A DNA stretch of 64,000 bases from Methylacidiphilum kamchatkense Kam1 (GTDB taxonomy: Bacteria > Verrucomicrobiota > Verrucomicrobiia > Methylacidiphilales > Methylacidiphilaceae), in assembly GCF_007475525.1 (NCBI RefSeq), contig NZ_CP037899.1, forward strand, positions 310,001 through 374,000. Direction: 5' to 3'. Both the position numbers and the translations under genes were made by a program. Shown here one piece after another: positions 1-8,480 of the stretch. The first letter of the stretch is position 1, and each line of letters starts with the position of its first letter. Below the pieces are notes generated by a model, which was not told the DNA's origin, did no database searches, and worked only from the letters and a program-made list of their open reading frames with translations.

Positions 1-42
1 TTTTAATCCTATAAGATGCCTACATCAAACCTTAATAAAAGC

Positions 43-846
43 TTAAGGAGATAACAAGACCAGACAGTTAAGCTTCCGCAGTAAGTCCTTCAAAGTGGCT
101 TTTTTTAAGTCGATGCCACTCATAGAAAAAATCAGCAAGCCTATTTTTTCTTCAGCAATAGTAGAGGCAAGAGCCATTGGATCTTTCCCTAAGCCTTCAA
201 TAACGGAGAGTTGAGCCATGTCGCTAGCCAGCGCTTCGACATAATTTTTTTGGGCTGAGGACAGAGTCCCATTGAAGACAAAGAGGGTTAGGCCGCCGTT
301 GAACTTTTTTGCGAGGTTTGCGGCAAAAGTAAGAATGGGAAGGAAATCTTTGGAAGGATTGATCAACACTCCAAAAGGCGGTCCCAGGGGTTTGTCAGAT
401 GGAAGGAAAAGCACGGGTTTTTTGGCTTCTTCTAGCAATTGAAAAAGGGGGTCTTCATAAAAAGATAGAAAATTAGAAAAGGGTCCTTTTTGAGAGACGA
501 TGATAAGATCACAGTTTTTTGCTGCTTCGATGAGTTCCATCCAAAGAAAACCCCGGGCGGTCTGAAAGGACCAGGGGATGTTGAGTTCTTTGGCAATGGC
601 CGCTATTTGTTGTTCCATTTGGCTTGCCATTGTTCGAAATCTTCTAAGAAGGGATTCTGGTTCTAGGGATCTTGTTAGAGCCGAATGGATCTCTGTTTCA
701 AAGGCAAAAGGCAGAGAGCTAAGCCTTAGAAGATTGACATCCTCAATGAATAAACCTAACAGTTCTGCTCTAAGCTTAGAGGCCAGCAATGCTGCCATTC
801 TAAGTGAAAACGGTACGTTTTCGAAAAGAAGGATTTTACTTATCAT
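43..846 (-). CDS. Universal stress protein (UspA-like), double-length
   Basis: A 267-residue soluble protein. Its N-terminus (KILLFENVPFSLRMA) is the usual Usp beta-strand followed by a helix, and residues of the middle part (DLIIVSQKGP) resemble the end of one Usp unit. A second, weaker unit follows (FGVLINPSKDFLPILTFAA to GLLIFSMSGID). The length is about twice a single Usp domain (about 140-150 residues), so a tandem arrangement is likely. I do not see a clean G-2x-G-9x-G(S/T) ATP-binding motif, so nucleotide binding is uncertain. It overlaps the end of the upstream Lon-like gene by 11 bp on the same strand, which suggests co-transcription and a shared stress role (inference). Confidence 0.7.
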   Translation of the reverse strand: MISKILLFENVPFSLRMAALLASKLRAELLGLFIEDVNLLRLSSLPFAFETEIHSALTRSLEPESLLRRFRTMASQMEQQIAAIAKELNIPWSFQTARGFLWMELIEAAKNCDLIIVSQKGPFSNFLSFYEDPLFQLLEEAKKPVLFLPSDKPLGPPFGVLINPSKDFLPILTFAANLAKKFNGGLTLFVFNGTLSSAQKNYVEALASDMAQLSVIEGLGKDPMALASTIAEEKIGLLIFSMSGIDLKKATLKDLLRKLNCLVLLSP

Positions 847-3283
847 TTTTTTCTTCTGCAGCTATGCTCTCAGCTTTTTGGTCTGGAGAAGTAAATTTTT
901 GAGCCCGTTTTGCAAATTGAGATAACTTTGCTTCGACTTTACCATTGATACTTTCTGGTGGATATTTTCCTTGTGCGTCTCGTTCTCCGGCCGGTATTCC
1001 AGTAAGAATTTCCATCGCCTCATCAATTGTTTTCACCGCATATATCTTAAAGAGTCCTTTTTCCACAGCCTCCAGTACCTCCTCTTTCAACACAAGGTGT
1101 TGAAGGTTCGACCATGGAATAATGACTCCATTGTTCCCATCGAGTCCCCTAGCAGCGCAGGTATCAAAGAATCCTTCGATTTTTTCATTCACCCCTCCAA
1201 TAGCTTGGATTTCTCCAAGTTGATTGATTGACCCGGTAATAGCAATGGATTGGTAAATGGGATACTCGGAAAGAGCAGAAAGAAGAGCACAAAGTTCTGC
1301 TGCTGAGGCACTGTCCCCTTCTACAAGGGAGTAGGATTGTTCGAAAGCAAGTGTCGCACTCAACGATAGAGGTTCCTCAGGCAAATACCTGCCTGCCAGA
1401 AAGCCAGATAGAATAAGAACTCCTTTGGAGTGGATAGGACCACTCAATTTGACTTCTCTTTCTATATCAATGACATGCCCGTTGCCAAATCTCACTCTGG
1501 CTGTGATTTTCGTTGGATAGCCAAACATAAAATTGCCCATATCTATAACGGCTAGACCATTGATTTGTCCTACCTTGCTTCCTTTGGTCTCAACGAGTAG
1601 GATTTGGCGCTGGATCGATTCCTTTAATTGTTCCTCTATCCGGTTGATCCTTCTATAAGAAGATACAATAGCTGATCGCACATGTCCTGCAGAAATTAAC
1701 TGAGCGTTTTCTTTTTTTCTCCAGTACTCACTTTCTTCTAAAAGATCCAGAATTTTTCGTATATTTAGGGAAAATTTCTTTGCATCTTGAGAAAATCTTA
1801 AGCTCTGCTTAACAATAAGCCGAAGGGCTGACTTTTCGAGGGGAGCTATGCCATGGCTATGGCAGAGGGAAGCAATTAGTTGACAGTAGGGAAGAAGATT
1901 TTGAGGAGAGGCATCGAATTCTTCGCTAAAATCAGCGGTGATTTTGAAAAGGTCTTTGAACTCAGGATCAAATTGATAGAGCAGGTAATAGATCAACCGA
2001 TCCCCGATCAGAATAACCTTTAGATTTAAAGGAATAGGCTGTGGTTCCAGGGATACCGTGCTCAATAATCCTAAAGCTTCTCCTAAAGGCTCTATTTTAA
2101 TCTGTTGGCTGCGTAAGGCCCTTTTTAGTCCTTCCCAAGAATAAGGATGGGAAAGAACCCGTAAAGCATCCACAATAAGATAGCCTCCATTGGAACGGTG
2201 TAAGGCTCCAGGACGGATCAGTGTGAAATCCGTGAGGAGGGCGCCCATTTGAGCAATGTGTTCAATTCGGCCGATGATGTTTACAAAGGTAGGATTATCT
2301 TCGAAGACGATGGGGATGCCCTTGGATTTAGAATGATCAACGATAACGTTCACCTTATAGCGCTTAAGAAAAAATTCCATCGATTGGCTTGGTCCAGACA
2401 TACCGGGAATGGGAGGGATTTCAGATTCCCGGGGCAGACGGAAATTTTCAGCGTTTTTTAAAACATCTTTTTGGATTTCCTCTAGATGAAGTAACACTGC
2501 CTCCATTTTTTTGTACTTCGCTTTCAGCTCCTCAAACAAACTGGAAACCAACCCCTGAATATAACTCCGGTTGAGTTCTCGCAGTTTGTTTTGAGCTTCT
2601 TTCCTCCACTTTGGAATCTGTCTGAGAATAGCCGTGAGTTCTTCTTGCAGCTTTCGAATGGCTGCTTCTATCCTTCTTTTTTCTTCTTCAGGCAACGCAT
2701 TGTATTTCTCTGGATCAAGCACTTCTCCCCCCTTAAAAGGAGCAAAAGCAATACCAGCTGGGGTCTGCAGAAGGGCGATCCCTTCTTTTTGAGCTTTTTC
2801 TCTCAGTTGATTGAGGGCTTCTTCCCGTCGATCAAGAAATTCTTGTTCGATTTCTTGGGCTCTCGTTCTATATTCGTCGCTTTCAAAGATAGAGGGAATC
2901 CCTATTTTTAGATCGTCGACAAGTCTAGCCATATCTTCAGCAAATTCTGAAGCTTTCCCAGCTGCAAAAGCTATGGCTTTGGGCTTGTTTTCCTCTTCAA
3001 AATTAAACACATAACACCAATCGGAAGGCAGAGGCCCTGTTGCAGCGCGTTCTTGCAAAATCTTTTCTAAAAAGGCTTTTTTACCTATTCCGGGAGGTCC
3101 CATGACAAAAATGTTATAACCCGGTTTAGAAACGGATAACCCAAAGTCAAAGGCATCGTAGGCCCTTTGTTGTCCAATGAAATGGATCTCAACAGGCATC
3201 TCAGCTGTTGACTCATAGGGAATGTGTTGAAAATCTAACTGTGTGTCTATTTGGTCTCTAGTAAGGGGGGCTGGTGAGGACAT
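836..3283 (-). CDS. Lon-like ATP-dependent protease (AAA_32/LonB type)
   Basis: An 815-residue soluble protease. A Walker A motif (GPPGIGKKAF) lies near residue 62, followed by a long charged, helical insertion (residues about 110-290). The second half of the ATPase follows (SNGGYLIVDALRVL, about 370). The C-terminal S16 protease domain carries the catalytic Ser in EGDSASAAELCALLSA (about 655) and the catalytic Lys in GGVNEKIEGFFD (about 700). This order, with no N-terminal Lon substrate domain, is that of the AAA_32/LonB-like family rather than classical LonA. It probably degrades damaged or regulatory proteins in the cytoplasm. It is the first gene of a pair with the Usp-like gene and starts 101 bp from a divergent secreted-protein gene. 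Confidence 0.85.
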   Translation of the reverse strand: MSSPAPLTRDQIDTQLDFQHIPYESTAEMPVEIHFIGQQRAYDAFDFGLSVSKPGYNIFVMGPPGIGKKAFLEKILQERAATGPLPSDWCYVFNFEEENKPKAIAFAAGKASEFAEDMARLVDDLKIGIPSIFESDEYRTRAQEIEQEFLDRREEALNQLREKAQKEGIALLQTPAGIAFAPFKGGEVLDPEKYNALPEEEKRRIEAAIRKLQEELTAILRQIPKWRKEAQNKLRELNRSYIQGLVSSLFEELKAKYKKMEAVLLHLEEIQKDVLKNAENFRLPRESEIPPIPGMSGPSQSMEFFLKRYKVNVIVDHSKSKGIPIVFEDNPTFVNIIGRIEHIAQMGALLTDFTLIRPGALHRSNGGYLIVDALRVLSHPYSWEGLKRALRSQQIKIEPLGEALGLLSTVSLEPQPIPLNLKVILIGDRLIYYLLYQFDPEFKDLFKITADFSEEFDASPQNLLPYCQLIASLCHSHGIAPLEKSALRLIVKQSLRFSQDAKKFSLNIRKILDLLEESEYWRKKENAQLISAGHVRSAIVSSYRRINRIEEQLKESIQRQILLVETKGSKVGQINGLAVIDMGNFMFGYPTKITARVRFGNGHVIDIEREVKLSGPIHSKGVLILSGFLAGRYLPEEPLSLSATLAFEQSYSLVEGDSASAAELCALLSALSEYPIYQSIAITGSINQLGEIQAIGGVNEKIEGFFDTCAARGLDGNNGVIIPWSNLQHLVLKEEVLEAVEKGLFKIYAVKTIDEAMEILTGIPAGERDAQGKYPPESINGKVEAKLSQFAKRAQKFTSPDQKAESIAAEEKNDK

Positions 3284-3384
3284 AGCTATTCAATAGATGC
3301 ATGGAGTATAAAAGAAAGAGAAAAATCATAAAAATTTTTTTACTTTTATCTTTTCTAGATTGGTTTTTTTCATTACAAAGTATC

Positions 3385-3795
3385 ATGCTAAAATCAAGAG
3401 AAATACAAAAGCTTAGTTTTATCTTTTTTAGTCTTCTTCTTTTGAGCTCGCCGGTTCTAGCCAAAACAAGTTTTTTCCCGGCTCCGAAGCCTGAACGTCA
3501 TGGCCCGGGGACTGTTCGATCAAAACCTCAAATCCTCTCCATCGTGGTAGATGGGAAAACAGTTCCCGTTGAGGTCTGGGTTGACTCTCAGCCCAATTAT
3601 CCTTACAGGGTTTTGGGATTGATTGAAACCAATAGGCAACGGAAGCATGCAGCCAGGGTGGCCGTTGAACATGGAGCTGATGGGATCATCTTGATAAAAC
3701 GCCAAGAGCTCCCTTATGTTCCTAGATGGGTTGGTAGACATCGGGGAACACTGAGGTTCAGTGAATTTCGCTATTGGTGGGCTATAAAGAAATAA
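3385..3795 (+). CDS. Secreted protein of unknown function
   Basis: I chose the internal ATG at 3385 because it gives a clean Sec signal peptide: a short charged start, the hydrophobic run FIFFSLLLLSS, and cleavage after PVLA near residue 26. The open frame extends upstream to 3301, but that start would lie only 17 bp from the divergent protease gene and would put an odd basic stretch ahead of the signal. The mature part is about 110 residues and basic. It contains ILSIVVDGKTVPVEVWVD and a segment AVEHGADGIIL that resembles the small alpha/beta lipoprotein folds in which a tyrosine or isoleucine strand follows an Ala-rich helix. I do not recognise the family. It is probably periplasmic. Confidence 0.6.
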   Translation: MLKSREIQKLSFIFFSLLLLSSPVLAKTSFFPAPKPERHGPGTVRSKPQILSIVVDGKTVPVEVWVDSQPNYPYRVLGLIETNRQRKHAARVAVEHGADGIILIKRQELPYVPRWVGRHRGTLRFSEFRYWWAIKK

Positions 3796-4369
3796 AAAAC
3801 CATTTTGGATCCTCAATAACACTGTAGCCTAAAAAAGGCAACAGAACAGCCAGCAAGCAATGTGCTCCTATAATTCTTCTTTAAAGCTTCATTCTTAACG
3901 GTAGGTAGTCAAGTTCTCCAGTTAGTGAACCTGTTGCAATCCTTTAAACGAAAGCAGCAGAGCTCTGTGGATTGCCCTAAAGGTATTTGCTTTCCTTTCT
4001 TTTAGATTATTCTCAAGTTCTTCTAAGCTCATTCCCTTCATAGAGGCAAGCTTCCTATTCTCTTTAAGAAAGAAGACAGGCGCCTCCATTCACATTGGAA
4101 ATAAGCATTCAAAGCATTGTTCTTTTTAGAAAACTCTGTTCTTTTGCAACTGCTCGATCAGCTTCTGCTCTACCGCCTTTGCACTACTTGAGTCTGCAGA
4201 CTATAGGCCTTGAAAACCAATGTTAGTAATAGATTTAAAGGATAAAGAGTTTCTTATTGTTTGAAGGATATTAGAAAAAAATTAATAATTTTGTTTTTAA
4301 ATAAACTTTTTTACATAATCTATTGATAAAATTTATTGACTTTTAGTTTAAAAAAAAAATTATATTATT
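3796..4369. other. Gene-poor interval, possible decayed ORF
   Basis: About 570 bp without a convincing gene. The last 120 bp before the LysR gene are extremely A+T-rich, as expected for a promoter region. On the minus strand, 3922-4089 encodes a 55-residue open frame with plausible amino-acid composition (for example MSLEELENNLKERKANTFR), directly preceded in frame by a stop codon. A neighbouring frame upstream also reads as protein-like. This could be the tail of a decayed gene, but I cannot name it. Confidence 0.25.
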
Positions 4370-5386
4370 ATGGAAAATGATAATGACTTTATTTTTCAGA
4401 AAATCCAGGGAGCAGATACAGTAGAGCTTAATCCCAATCACTTATTAACGCTCTTAAAAGTCATACGAGAAAAAAGTGTTACGCGGGCTGCAGAGCTCTT
4501 AAATCTTGGCCAGCCAGCCATTTCTGCGAGGCTTCGACAACTGAATATGGCTGTCGGCGAGCCTTTATACCGTAGAAAAGGGCATGAAGTGGTTCTTACT
4601 CCTGCGGGCGAAGGGCTAATGGTATTTGCTGTTGCCCTTGAAGAGAACATGAAAAAAGCCGAAGGATATATCCGAAGGTTGAGAGGATTGTCCGCTGGCA
4701 CATTGCGTATTGGGGCTACGGTGACTGCATCTAATTATTATATTCCACTTTCTTTGGTGGAATTTCAAAAAAAGTTCCCAGGCATTCGTATTTCTGTTGA
4801 AACCGCTCCAACGCATGAGCTGTTCCGTAGAATGAGTGATTTGGATTTGGGTTTTGTAGAAGATCCTATCGAGGAGGAAGTCCCTGAGACTTTTCAAGTT
4901 AGAAGATGGTGGAAGGATCAGATTGTGTTGATTTACTGGAAGGATCATCCAAAGGCGGATCGGTGGAAAAATGGGGTAATGCTAGAAGAAGTGGTTGATT
5001 ATCCAATTATATGGAGGGAGCCTGAATCTGGAGTAAGGAAAACGATTGAAAGAGAAATAGAAAAAAAGGGATTGCGATTTAAGTTATGTTTTGAAGTTAG
5101 TGGAGCAGATGCCGTAAAGGAAGCTGTCAGAGCAAAGATGGGCATTGGGTTTGTAGCTCGGCGTGTGCTTGAACATAGCAATTCAGATCTTCTCTTTAGT
5201 GAGATCAATCCTCCACACGGAGTAGAATGGTGGATAAACATCATTGAGCCTAACGACAAAATGAAAAGTCGTGCCACTCAAGCGCTTGTGGATCTTTGCA
5301 TGAAGATGTCCAATAGGATTTCTGAAACTTCCGAGCAGAAAACTAAAAATCAATCACTAAAAAATGCTGTTGGAAAGACTGCTTAA
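4370..5386 (+). CDS. LysR-family transcriptional regulator
   Basis: A 338-residue LysR-type regulator. The winged helix-turn-helix occupies about residues 20-80 (LLKVIREKSVTRAAELLNLG, then QPAISARLRQLNMAVGEPLY and RRKGHEVVLTPAGEGL). A substrate-binding domain follows from about residue 105 (GTLRIGATVTASNYYIP). The length is slightly above the usual 300, with about 25 polar residues added at the C-terminus. Usual LysR regulators act on a divergent or adjacent gene. Here the only close neighbour is the radical SAM gene 18 bp downstream on the same strand, so the target is unclear. The inducer is unknown. Confidence 0.9.
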   Translation: MENDNDFIFQKIQGADTVELNPNHLLTLLKVIREKSVTRAAELLNLGQPAISARLRQLNMAVGEPLYRRKGHEVVLTPAGEGLMVFAVALEENMKKAEGYIRRLRGLSAGTLRIGATVTASNYYIPLSLVEFQKKFPGIRISVETAPTHELFRRMSDLDLGFVEDPIEEEVPETFQVRRWWKDQIVLIYWKDHPKADRWKNGVMLEEVVDYPIIWREPESGVRKTIEREIEKKGLRFKLCFEVSGADAVKEAVRAKMGIGFVARRVLEHSNSDLLFSEINPPHGVEWWINIIEPNDKMKSRATQALVDLCMKMSNRISETSEQKTKNQSLKNAVGKTA

Positions 5387-5403
5387 ATGGTCAATAATAG
5401 GTT

Positions 5404-6468
5404 GTGGAAGATACTCCTCTAAAAATTGAGCGTGGGTGGCATGGCAGAGCAGCACTTTCGAATCCCTCTAACCGATTTGATTCGCTCAAGTTAGTCTGGG
5501 AAGAGGAATATACAGTAGGTCGAAAGGTACAAAAGACCCTCTTTTATGAAGATCCAACTTCTGAAATTCTATCGTATAACCAAAGTCCAGACTTAGGATT
5601 TGAAATTAGCCTTAATCCTTATAGAGGTTGTGAACATGGCTGCATTTATTGCTATGCACGACCGACTCATGAGTATTTGGGTTTTTCTTTAGGGGTAGAT
5701 TTTGAAAGCAGGATCCTTGTTAAAACAAAAGCCCCATTGCTATTGGAAAAAACTCTACGCTCTCCTAAATGGAGGCCTAGAGTGGTTATGGTCAGTGGGG
5801 TCACCGATTGTTATCAACCTTGCGAGGCCCATTTTAAGTTGACCCGAAGCTGTCTAGAGGTATTTCTTAAATATCATAATCCACTCACTATCATCTCTAA
5901 AAGTAGGCTTGTGTGCAGAGATCTGGACATCCTCAAAGCCTTAGCAAAAGAAAATCTGCTAAGTGTTTTTCTCTCCGTCACAACTCTTGATCCAAAATTG
6001 GCAGCCATACTAGAGCCGCGAGCAAGCTCTCCTGCTCTGAGACTTGAAACAATCTCTTCTCTGGCTCGCGCGGGCATCCCAGTGGGGGTCATGGTAGCAC
6101 CTATAATTCCCGGATTAAATGACTTTGAAATGCCTATGATTTTAAAGTCGGCTGCTGAAGCTGGAGCTTCATATGCCGGCTACTCCCTATTGAGGTTGCC
6201 ATGGGGAGTGCGTGATCTCTTTTTGGAGTGGCTTGCTTACCATTATCCTGAAAAAAAGGAAAAAGTCCTGTGTCGAATCAAAGACTTTAGAGAAGGAAAG
6301 CTAACGGATAGTAATTTTGGGTCAAGATTTTCTGGCAGCGGTAAAATAGCCGCTGAATTTAGCCAATGGTTTGGTTGTTTTTTACGCAAATATGGATTGA
6401 CCGAAAAATACAAAGCCATTCAACAGCAAAAGCCTGATGCAGGAATGGATTTGTTTGCATCCTTATAA
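5404..6468 (+). CDS. Radical SAM protein, PA0069 / SPL-like family
   Basis: A 354-residue radical SAM enzyme. The cluster motif is CEHGCIYCYA (CX3CX2C, about residues 76-83), directly followed by RPTHEYLG, the signature of the PA0069-like group related to spore photoproduct lyase. The barrel continues with VMVSGVTDCYQPCE, ISKSRLVCRDLDIL, LSVTTLDPKLAAILEPR and GVMVAPIIPGLND. The start is GTG at 5404, because no ATG lies upstream in frame and the cluster motif fixes the N-terminus. The substrate is not established for this family. The short gap (18 bp) suggests co-transcription with the LysR gene. Confidence 0.85.
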   Translation: MEDTPLKIERGWHGRAALSNPSNRFDSLKLVWEEEYTVGRKVQKTLFYEDPTSEILSYNQSPDLGFEISLNPYRGCEHGCIYCYARPTHEYLGFSLGVDFESRILVKTKAPLLLEKTLRSPKWRPRVVMVSGVTDCYQPCEAHFKLTRSCLEVFLKYHNPLTIISKSRLVCRDLDILKALAKENLLSVFLSVTTLDPKLAAILEPRASSPALRLETISSLARAGIPVGVMVAPIIPGLNDFEMPMILKSAAEAGASYAGYSLLRLPWGVRDLFLEWLAYHYPEKKEKVLCRIKDFREGKLTDSNFGSRFSGSGKIAAEFSQWFGCFLRKYGLTEKYKAIQQQKPDAGMDLFASL

Positions 6469-6488
6469 TTTAGTCTGTTCCCGTCATG

Positions 6489-7043
6489 TTACCACCACCA
6501 ACCTGGACCCCATCCCCATCCCCAGCCCCAGCCAGGGCCCCAACCCCAACCCCAGCCTGGACCCCAAAAATAGCCTGGAGGATAATAATATCCTGGATAA
6601 TAATAGGATTCTGACCAAAGATGAATCTGAGTGGCTTCAATGACTGGATAGTTATACGATCTTTTCCCGATCACTCCGGGCTGTAGGCCACGCACCTTTC
6701 CTACCACGGTAATGGCTCTATCCTTGCTGTAGATGGAAGGATCAAGAAATTTGGATGTAGCTACAAGGAATCTTCCCCCACTGCGATCTGTGTCCAGAGG
6801 CCTATCAGAGGAACTATCTAAGGGCTTTTGAATGACTTCAATGAGCGTTAAGTTTTTCATGTTTTTTGTTTGAGCGATTGTGCCACCAAACATAACGACT
6901 CGGCCTTTGTAGGCCTGAGGGTTCCTTAAAAGCTGAGAGAAAGAGGGCTGACCGCGAGTTTCTTTTTTGACGGTACTTGAAAAGGGACTGCACGAGATTA
7001 AGAAGACTATGGGAAAAAAAATGAGGAATTTAAGATACTTCAT
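6489..7043 (-). CDS. Slp-family outer-membrane lipoprotein with Gly/Trp-rich tail
   Basis: A 184-residue lipoprotein. The signal peptide ends in a lipobox (VFLISC, Cys at about residue 18). The body matches the Slp/YeaY family: SFSQLLRNPQAYKGRVVMFG, then LTLIEVIQKPLD and GRFLVATSKFLDPSIY. The last 35-40 residues are a low-complexity run of Tyr, Pro, Gly and Trp (GPGWGWGWGPGWGWGWGWG), absent from the Escherichia coli proteins. This tail may be a surface-binding or intrinsically aggregating segment (inference). It converges with the radical SAM gene, with 20 bp between their ends. Confidence 0.8.
   Translation of the reverse strand: MKYLKFLIFFPIVFLISCSPFSSTVKKETRGQPSFSQLLRNPQAYKGRVVMFGGTIAQTKNMKNLTLIEVIQKPLDSSSDRPLDTDRSGGRFLVATSKFLDPSIYSKDRAITVVGKVRGLQPGVIGKRSYNYPVIEATQIHLWSESYYYPGYYYPPGYFWGPGWGWGWGPGWGWGWGWGPGWWW
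6492..6566. repeat. Short-unit C-rich repeat encoding the Gly/Trp tail
   Basis: On the + strand this is a run of related units such as CCCCATCCCCAT, CCCCAGCCCCAG and CCCCAACCCCAAC. It encodes the WG/GPGWGWG tail of the Slp-like lipoprotein on the minus strand. Units of 6 bp change copy number easily, so tail length may vary among strains. Confidence 0.7.
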
Positions 7044-7246
7044 TTTTAAAGGATGAACCTTTTTTGAACAAAATTGTTCTACACATCTTTAAAGCTAATG
7101 CGCAAGGAAAAAGATCTATAAGCAGAAAAATCTAAAAGGCCATGGGCTTCCTATTCCCAGGACCATCTCATCTCCAGACCTCTGCTCCTAGCACTTACTC
7201 TATAAATTTTTAGCGATGAGATTTGTTCTTGGGCTAAATAGCCATT

Positions 7247-7648
7247 ATGATAAAGAAAAGAATGAAAAAAGTGGGGTATGTTCTGATCTTTTTTGCATTG
7301 GTTTGGATTGGTGGAGGTCATTTATTGATTCTTCAGTCCATAGCCTGGAGTAAAATGTTTTGTTATTATTCCCAAAAAGTTTCTTGGCCTAAAGCCATAC
7401 AAAAGACCTTAGCGGGTAAAGGAAATTGCCAGATTTGTGAAAAAATTCCTAGATCTTTTGATAATGGGCCTTTTCAGTCCAATCAAACCTCTTCTTTAGA
7501 AAAAGAAGTTCTTTTTGTTTCTTCTCTATTTCTAGTTTTTGGAAAGCATCACTCGTTGGATTCTTATCTACCTTATCTCGAGTTTTCCTATTTTTCTTCC
7601 TATAGGGAATCTCCACCAACTCCTCCCCCAAAATACCTGTTTGTATAA
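7247..7648 (+). CDS. Small membrane protein with CxxC motif, TonB-associated
   Basis: A 133-residue protein with an N-terminal membrane segment (about residues 9-32). It then has LQSIAWSKMFCYYSQ and a conserved-looking GKGNCQICEKI segment (CxxC, about residues 65-68). A second hydrophobic stretch lies near residue 90, and the C-terminus is proline-rich (ESPPTPPPKY). From memory, small proteins with this LQ-AW-M and C-x-x-C layout occur beside TonB genes in Verrucomicrobia, and the next gene here is TonB-like. A role in metal handling or in the TonB system is inference. The function is unknown. Confidence 0.6.
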   Translation: MIKKRMKKVGYVLIFFALVWIGGGHLLILQSIAWSKMFCYYSQKVSWPKAIQKTLAGKGNCQICEKIPRSFDNGPFQSNQTSSLEKEVLFVSSLFLVFGKHHSLDSYLPYLEFSYFSSYRESPPTPPPKYLFV

Positions 7649-7734
7649 ATATTGTTGAGCGTCAATCGCTGCAATGAAACCTTGCAGCTGTATTTTTTTT
7701 ATTTCTTAACAAAAAAAATAAATGAATTAGCATT

Positions 7735-8427
7735 ATGATCGCATTGGGGGGCAAAGAAAGTATGGAAATAAGGAAAAAGGGGATTATTGGATTTATTTTC
7801 TCGATTCTGTTGCATGCATTCGTTTTGTTTGGTTTTGGATCATTCTTCTATCAAAAAGCACAGTATGCTATGGGCGGGGCTGTTGGTTTTTCTCAGGTAG
7901 AGCTAGTAGAAGGGGCCTCAGGAAAGCCTGAAGAAAAACCAGAACATCCTCAAGATCCGGTGCAGCCTAAAATGGAAGAAGTGCAGAAGAGAGAAGATTT
8001 TTCGTTGCTAGAAAACAAAAAAGAAGAGACAAAAGCTGCTACTCCACTTGCTAAAGCCGCTTCAAATTATGGGAAAGGTACTGTAGGAAAAGGAAAAAAC
8101 GCAAGAAACCTGGTTCGTGGGAATACGAGTGGGGGAGGAGGGACTAGTTGTTCTGCTTCTCCTGATTTCCTGCATAATCCTATTCCGCCTTATCCTGAAG
8201 AATGTCGCTGTCGAGGACAAGAAGGAGTGGTTGTGTTAAAAGTTTGTGTGTCTCCAGAAGGTAGACCAGTAAGTGTCCAATTGACCAAAAGCTCAGGTTT
8301 CCTTCCCATGGATAGATCAGCGTTAGAAACCGTTCAACGGTGGAAGTTTAATCCTGCAAAGATGGGAGGCATACCCGTTACTTCTTATGTAATCGTTCCA
8401 ATAAGATTCAAACTTGTAAATGATTAA
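7735..8427 (+). CDS. TonB-family energy transducer
   Basis: A 230-residue protein. It has an N-terminal membrane anchor (KKGIIGFIFSILLHAFVLFG), a Pro/Glu/Lys-rich periplasmic spacer (KPEEKPEHPQDPVQPK), and a C-terminal TonB box-binding domain. That domain reads PYPEECRCRGQEGVVVLKV, PEGRPVSVQLTKSSG, LETVQRWKFNPAK. This is the classical TonB layout. TonB couples the proton gradient to outer-membrane receptors, but no ExbB, ExbD or receptor gene lies in the window. The start at 7735 or the internal ATG at 7762 would both fit. An unusual Cys pair (ECRC) sits at the start of the C-terminal domain. Confidence 0.85.
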   Translation: MIALGGKESMEIRKKGIIGFIFSILLHAFVLFGFGSFFYQKAQYAMGGAVGFSQVELVEGASGKPEEKPEHPQDPVQPKMEEVQKREDFSLLENKKEETKAATPLAKAASNYGKGTVGKGKNARNLVRGNTSGGGGTSCSASPDFLHNPIPPYPEECRCRGQEGVVVLKVCVSPEGRPVSVQLTKSSGFLPMDRSALETVQRWKFNPAKMGGIPVTSYVIVPIRFKLVND

Positions 8428-8480
8428 TTAAAGTACATCAAAAACGCTTTCTCCATTTTTTTTCTTCCGTATTGTAAAGT

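Noticed and set aside
4336-4366. Possible -35/-10 pair (TTGACT, TATATT) before the LysR gene
   Set aside because: The spacing is 19 bp and the -10 ends only 3 bp before the start codon, so transcription would begin inside the gene.
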